DNA from: an uncultured Lachnospiraceae bacterium
GTDB lineage: Bacteria > Bacillota > Clostridia > Lachnospirales > Lachnospiraceae
Length of the DNA stretch: 9,041 nucleotides
NCBI GenBank assembly: GCA_934371505.1
Contig: CAKRNW010000097.1
Span: forward strand, 1-9,041
Direction: 5' to 3'
Shown here: piece after piece, positions 5,699 to 9,041 of the stretch
Layout of the letters: each line of letters starts with the position of its first letter
Position numbering within the stretch: the stretch's first letter is position 1
Translations under genes and position numbers: made by a program
Notes under the pieces: model-generated
Database searches by the model: none
Told to the model about the DNA's origin: nothing
The model's input: only the letters and a program-made list of their open reading frames with translations

Positions 5699-6637
5699 TT
5701 ACAGTCCAGCCTGTGCTGCAACTTCTGCTGCGAAGTCATCGACTCTCTTCTCGATACCTTCTCCGGTCTCGAAACGAACAAAGCTCTTAATCTTTAAGTC
5801 AGCGCCCTGTTCTTTAGCAACCTGTGCAACATACTGGCCTACAGTCTGTTTGCCATCCTCTGCCTTAACGTAAACCTGGTCTACCAGACAGATTTCTTTT
5901 AATTCTTTCTTTACACGTCCTTCGATCATGCCGTTGATAACCTTCTCAGGTTTAGCGGACTCCTTAGGATCGTTCATGATCTGAGCACGCAGGATCTCTT
6001 TTTCATGCTCGATATAATCAGCGCTGATCTCCTCCCCACTTACATACTTAGGGGACAGAGCAGCAACCTGCATTGCGATATTGGTCATGGCCTCTTTAAC
6101 TGCATCGTTGACAACATCAGTCTCAGCCTCAACGATAACGCCGATACGTCCGCCGCCATGAAGATAGGTTACAACACAGCCGTTTGCTGCGGTAATTTTC
6201 TGGAATCTGCGGATGGTCAGGTTCTCACCGATGACAGCAATCTTATCAACCAGTGCTTCCTTAACGGTCTTGGACTCATCCAGAATCCATTTCTCAGCCA
6301 TAAACGCATCTAAATCAGCAGCGTCAGATGCCAGAGCCTGTTTTGCAACAGCGTCTACATACTGCTGGAAAGTCTCGTTCTTTGCAACGAAATCTGTCTC
6401 AGAGTTTACCTCTACAACTGCTGCAGTGATATTATCGTTTGTGATGACACGGCAAAGTCCCTCTGCCGCAATACGTCCGGCCTTTTTCTCAGCCTTAGCC
6501 TGACCGTTTTTGCGTAAGAACTCAACAGCCTCGTCCATGTTGCCATCGGTTTCATTTAAAGCCTTTTTACAATCCATCATGCCTGCGCCAGTCATTTCAC
6601 GCAGTTCTTTTACCATAGAAGCTGTAATAGCTGCCAT
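5699..6637 (-). CDS. tsf: Translation elongation factor Ts
   Basis: EF-Ts is the nucleotide exchange factor that releases GDP from EF-Tu so that it can bind GTP and aminoacyl-tRNA again. The 312-aa product opens with the UBA-like domain MAAITASMVKELREMTGAGM and MDCKKAL (21-27), followed by the highly conserved TDFVAKN (81-87) whose Asp-Phe inserts into EF-Tu near the Mg2+ site. The core and dimerisation regions follow to the end, at normal family length. ATG start with AGGAGG 8 nt upstream. It lies 27 nt after rpsB without a promoter or terminator between them, the standard rpsB-tsf operon, and is followed by a strong terminator. Confidence 0.98.
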   Translation of the reverse strand: MAAITASMVKELREMTGAGMMDCKKALNETDGNMDEAVEFLRKNGQAKAEKKAGRIAAEGLCRVITNDNITAAVVEVNSETDFVAKNETFQQYVDAVAKQALASDAADLDAFMAEKWILDESKTVKEALVDKIAVIGENLTIRRFQKITAANGCVVTYLHGGGRIGVIVEAETDVVNDAVKEAMTNIAMQVAALSPKYVSGEEISADYIEHEKEILRAQIMNDPKESAKPEKVINGMIEGRVKKELKEICLVDQVYVKAEDGKQTVGQYVAQVAKEQGADLKIKSFVRFETGEGIEKRVDDFAAEVAAQAGL

Positions 6638-6664
6638 TGTGTTATCCTCCTATATTATAAAATC

Positions 6665-7429
6665 TTATTCAGCCTGCTCTGCAACCTGCTCGATATCTGC
6701 TGCCTCAGCATCTGCTGCTGCAACTTCCTCGTCAGTGTAAACTGCCTCACCCTGTCTTGCCTCAATAACAGCGTCTGCCATCTTGGATACGATCAGTTTT
6801 ACGGCACGGATTGCATCATCGTTACCAGGGATGATGTAATCTAATTCCTCAGGATCACAGTTGGTATCACCGATACCTACCAGGGTAATTCCCAGAGCAT
6901 GCGCTTCCTGTACACAAATTCTTTCCTTCTTGGGATCTACTACGAAGATACAGTCAGGGATTCTGTCCATCTCTTTGATACCACCCAGGTTCTTCTCCAA
7001 TTTCTCCCACTCTTTCTTCAGAGCGATAACTTCTTTCTTAGGCAGTACATCGAAGGTACCGTCCTCAGACATCGCCTCAATCTTTTTCAGTCTTGCAATA
7101 CGGGACTGGATAGTCTTGAAGTTGGTCAGCATACCACCTAACCATCTCTCGTTTACATAGTACATACCGCAACGCTCAGCCTCAGTCTTCACTGCATCCT
7201 GTGCCTGTTTCTTGGTACCAACGAAAAGAATGGTTCCACCCTGTCCTGCGATATCAGCGATTGCACTGTAAGCCTCATCTACCTTGCCTACCGATTTCTG
7301 TAAGTCGATGATGTGGATACCGTTTCTCTCGGTGAAGATGTAAGGAGCCATTTTAGGGTTCCATCTTCTGGTCTGATGTCCGAAATGAACACCTGCTTCT
7401 AATAACTGTTTCATTGAAATAACGCTCAT
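6665..7429 (-). CDS. rpsB: 30S ribosomal protein S2
   Basis: S2 binds late in assembly of the small subunit, between head and body, and is needed for S1 binding where present. The 254-aa product begins MSVISMKQLLEAGVHFGHQT with the family signature continuing as RRWNPKMAPYIF (21-32), and contains the typical FVGTKKQA, NERWLGGMLTNF and IPDCIFVVDPKKE blocks. It ends in an acidic, Ala-rich tail (YTDEEVAAADAEAADIEQ...), common in clostridial S2. The frame is open upstream to 7606, but the start is the ATG at 7429: it carries GGAGGT 6 nt upstream and matches the family start. First gene of the rpsB-tsf operon, preceded by its own promoter and a long leader. Confidence 0.98.
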   Translation of the reverse strand: MSVISMKQLLEAGVHFGHQTRRWNPKMAPYIFTERNGIHIIDLQKSVGKVDEAYSAIADIAGQGGTILFVGTKKQAQDAVKTEAERCGMYYVNERWLGGMLTNFKTIQSRIARLKKIEAMSEDGTFDVLPKKEVIALKKEWEKLEKNLGGIKEMDRIPDCIFVVDPKKERICVQEAHALGITLVGIGDTNCDPEELDYIIPGNDDAIRAVKLIVSKMADAVIEARQGEAVYTDEEVAAADAEAADIEQVAEQAE

Positions 7430-7571
7430 TTTTCTACCTCCATTTGGTTGTTCCTCCGCCTGCCCTCTCCTTCGAAAAGTTCTCTGCTGCCAACCGTAAG
7501 CGCTGCGGCACCGACAGTAAATCCGGCAGACGTGTTTACTATTTGTTCTCGTCACGGCATAAGACCGCAAC
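7430..7571 (-). promoter_or_regulatory. Structured 5' leader of rpsB, candidate autoregulatory region
   Basis: About 140 nt separate the predicted transcription start from the rpsB ATG, far more than translation needs. On the minus strand CTGCC (7529-7525) can pair with GGCAG (7491-7487), enclosing a smaller CCG/CGG stem around AGCGCT; TGCC at 7510-7507 can compete for the same GGCA. Many ribosomal protein operons are controlled by their own product binding such a leader. That this one binds S2 is inference; I cannot match it to a named leader family. Confidence 0.45.
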
Positions 7572-7577
7572 ACTAAG

Positions 7578-7606
7578 ACAATACCATAAACCTTGCTATT
7601 TTGCAA
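7578..7606 (-). promoter_or_regulatory. Sigma-A type promoter of rpsB-tsf
   Basis: TTGCAA (7606-7601), a 17-nt spacer and TATTGT (7583-7578) on the minus strand. The -35 lies inside the last codons of the upstream peptidase gene, and an inverted repeat CTTGC-AAAATA-GCAAG overlaps it. Confidence 0.7.
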
Positions 7607-8747
7607 GACCTATTTCCAATAACTTATTGGTTTCACTGAACTGCTGGCGTTTCACGCTGCCGTCGGACATCTGCCTGGTGTCAGCTCCCATCACTACAGA
7701 AATCACACTCTTTCCATCTCTGGCTGCCGCTGCCACAAAACACGCCCCGGAGGACTTGGCAGTTCCCGTCTTTCCGCCGATGACATAAGGGTTATAATAC
7801 TCTCCCGGCAGCAGCAGTAAATCTGTGGACTCGAAGGTGCGCTCCGGGCTTACATTGGTTGCCGCAACCGTCGCGGCGGGCATGTTGATGATTGTCTGAA
7901 AAGCCGGGTACTTCATAGCCTCTTTCATGATCAGGAAAAGACTGTAGGCATTGGTATAATGATTATCTGCGGGATAGCCGGAGGTGTTAACAAAATTGGT
8001 GTCCACACAGCCAAGCTGCACCGCTCTCGCGTTCATCATCGCCACAAAGGTATTCACATCCCCAGCCACTGCCTCTGCCAGCACATTGCAGGCATGACAG
8101 TCGGATTTTATCATCACACACTCCAAAAGCTGCATCACGTTCATGACCTCTCCCGCCTGTAACCGGGGAGAGACATGGCTGGCATCGTTTGGAACCCCTG
8201 CAATAGCGGTGGGTGTCACCATGAACGGCGTATCTAACATCAGTTTCCCCTGGGCAACTGCCTCTAAGGTAAGCAGCGCCGTCATAATCTTGGTGGTGCT
8301 TGCCGGAGCTGCCCTGTCCATGGCACCCTGGGCATAAATGAAAGTACCGGTGTTCAGATCTCCCACCAGTGCTGCCTTTGCATCCACATAGGTCAGCTTA
8401 TATGCCTGGGTTCCGATGGTGGCGGACAATGCCTGTCCGTAGACATAATAGATGGCATTCTGCCACAGAACCTGGAAATAGCCGTTGTTTGTCATTCCTG
8501 TCACCTGTACCGGGACATCCCCCGGAAAAACCGCCACCAGGGTCGTAGGATCAGGCTGGGCAAAAATTTCTGCTCCGGCTCCGGTATATAAAACGCCCGT
8601 GGTGGGTGTCACCACCGGCTGTGTCGTCTCTGCCGCCTGTACCGTAAGGCTGGCCTGCCCCACGCCTGTAACAGCAAACAGCGCTGCTACACACAGCGCT
8701 GCAAAAAACTTTTTACTTTGTCCTTTGATTTTAGTAAAAGTGCTCAC
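7596..8747 (-). CDS. Secreted D-Ala-D-Ala carboxypeptidase/transpeptidase (S11 family) with SH3-like domain
   Basis: A 383-aa penicillin-binding-protein-type serine peptidase that acts outside the cell on the terminal D-Ala of peptidoglycan stem peptides. Residues 1-39 are a signal peptide (KKFFAALCVAALFAVTGVG core, likely cleaved near VQA-AE). Residues 51-107 look like a bacterial SH3-type wall-binding domain. The catalytic domain follows: SxxK as S150-T-T-K153 in APASTTKIMTA, the second motif as S215-D-C217 where S11 enzymes usually have SxN, and K326-T-G328 in GGKTGTAKSSG. VNTSGYPADNHYTNAY (253-268) is the typical S11 block. It ends soon after the catalytic domain, without the C-terminal beta domain and amphipathic membrane anchor of PBP5-type enzymes, so it may be wall-bound through the SH3 domain or released. 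The start is GTG at 8747 with an AGGGGG ribosome binding site 6 nt upstream. It lies 11 nt after the MltG-like gene, presumably in one operon. Confidence 0.93.
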   Translation of the reverse strand: MSTFTKIKGQSKKFFAALCVAALFAVTGVGQASLTVQAAETTQPVVTPTTGVLYTGAGAEIFAQPDPTTLVAVFPGDVPVQVTGMTNNGYFQVLWQNAIYYVYGQALSATIGTQAYKLTYVDAKAALVGDLNTGTFIYAQGAMDRAAPASTTKIMTALLTLEAVAQGKLMLDTPFMVTPTAIAGVPNDASHVSPRLQAGEVMNVMQLLECVMIKSDCHACNVLAEAVAGDVNTFVAMMNARAVQLGCVDTNFVNTSGYPADNHYTNAYSLFLIMKEAMKYPAFQTIINMPAATVAATNVSPERTFESTDLLLLPGEYYNPYVIGGKTGTAKSSGACFVAAAARDGKSVISVVMGADTRQMSDGSVKRQQFSETNKLLEIGLAK

Positions 8748-8758
8748 TTCTCTCCCCC

Positions 8759-9041
8759 TTATTTTCCTGCGGTAATGATTTTTGCAATTTCCTCATTGCT
8801 GGAATCGCTCTGGATTTCGTAGGTGCCTGTACGGATTTTCTTGTCATATCCGTTCTGGCATAAATACCGGTCAAATGCCTTGGCATCCCCCACCAGTCCT
8901 GCCTCTGCAAGACGCTTTGCCACACTCACGGAACTGTCTCCGCTGTGTATCTGGAAGGTTACGGTTTCCGGTGCCATGGTGTCCTCCACCGGCTGTTCCC
9001 GGGATTCCTCCACCGGCTCACTTTCTGCCTCCGGTGCTGTC
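8759..9041 (-). CDS. Short MltG/YceG-like protein, 5' end outside the window
   Basis: The C-terminal 94 residues of a protein that enters from the window edge without a stop or recognisable start (a GTG at 9013 is more likely an internal Val). A Pro/Glu-rich linker is followed by VTFQIHSGDSSVSVAKRLAEAGLV, then AFDRYLCQNGYDKKIRTGTYEI, which resembles the LysM-like N-terminal subdomain of MltG (YceG), the membrane-bound endolytic transglycosylase that cuts nascent glycan strands. The protein ends immediately afterwards (SNEEIAKIITAGK), so the MltG catalytic domain with its conserved Glu is absent and it should not have transglycosylase activity by itself. A membrane anchor may lie beyond the edge. 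It precedes the D,D-peptidase gene by 11 nt, which points to a role in cell wall metabolism. Confidence 0.8.
   Translation of the reverse strand, partial: TAPEAESEPVEESREQPVEDTMAPETVTFQIHSGDSSVSVAKRLAEAGLVGDAKAFDRYLCQNGYDKKIRTGTYEIQSDSSNEEIAKIITAGK

Noticed and set aside
5400..5873. Plus-strand open frame of 157 codons across the PurF-like/tsf junction
   Set aside because: It lies antisense to two well-supported genes and a terminator, has no ribosome binding site and no recognisable protein content.
7430..7606. N-terminal extension of S2 up to 7606
   Set aside because: The residues are Arg/Cys-rich and unlike S2, while the ATG at 7429 has a strong ribosome binding site and the conserved S2 N-terminus; the extension is the leader.
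1..9041. CRISPR arrays, riboswitches, insertion sequences
   Set aside because: No repeat-spacer series, no recognisable riboswitch core and no transposase or terminal inverted repeats were seen anywhere in the window.

Overview
The window looks like a chromosomal segment of a low-to-mid GC Gram-positive bacterium of the class Clostridia, most plausibly a Lachnospiraceae member. This rests on strong AGGAGG-type ribosome binding sites, consensus TTGACA/TATAAT promoters, U-tailed intrinsic terminators, and the protein types present (a FliD-C-like Ser-rich protein with a DYASLKNGSY motif, a PurF homologue beginning MGGFFGV, a short MltG-like protein beside a D-Ala-D-Ala carboxypeptidase). The genus cannot be fixed from the sequence.

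Layout. Nearly everything is on the minus strand, so transcription runs from high to low coordinates. (1) 9041-7596: cell envelope pair, the C-terminal part of a short MltG/YceG-like protein followed 11 nt later by a secreted penicillin-binding-protein-type D-Ala-D-Ala peptidase with an SH3-like N-terminal domain. (2) 7606-5654: the translation operon rpsB-tsf, with its own promoter, a structured leader of about 140 nt, and a strong terminator. (3) 5591-1911: a tightly spaced three-gene run (gaps of 10 and 11 nt): a PurF-like protein whose glutaminase site appears destroyed, an RluA/RluD-family pseudouridine synthase, and a MATE-family exporter. (4) 1852-1695: tRNA-Leu(CAG) with consensus promoter and terminator. 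(5) 779-1680, plus strand: the only forward gene, a 252-aa Ser/Thr-rich protein resembling the C-terminal part of flagellar cap protein FliD, with candidate sigma-A and sigma-D type promoters and a terminator. (6) 636-441: tRNA-Leu(AAG), again with its own promoter and terminator. (7) 425-111: a remnant of a ToxN/AbiQ-type endoribonuclease toxin without its antitoxin RNA repeats, just downstream of the tRNA; the first 110 bases hold nothing recognisable apart from a short tandem repeat.

Most of the window is housekeeping. The points most worth a second look are the PurF homologue that has lost its nucleophilic cysteine and other glutaminase residues while keeping its PRPP and Fe-S motifs, the flagellar-cap-like gene sitting alone between two tRNA-Leu genes with a possible motility-sigma promoter, the A34 anticodon of tRNA-Leu(AAG), the Cys-containing second motif of the D,D-peptidase, and the decayed type III toxin at the tRNA boundary. 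I found no convincing sign of a wholly new multi-gene system.
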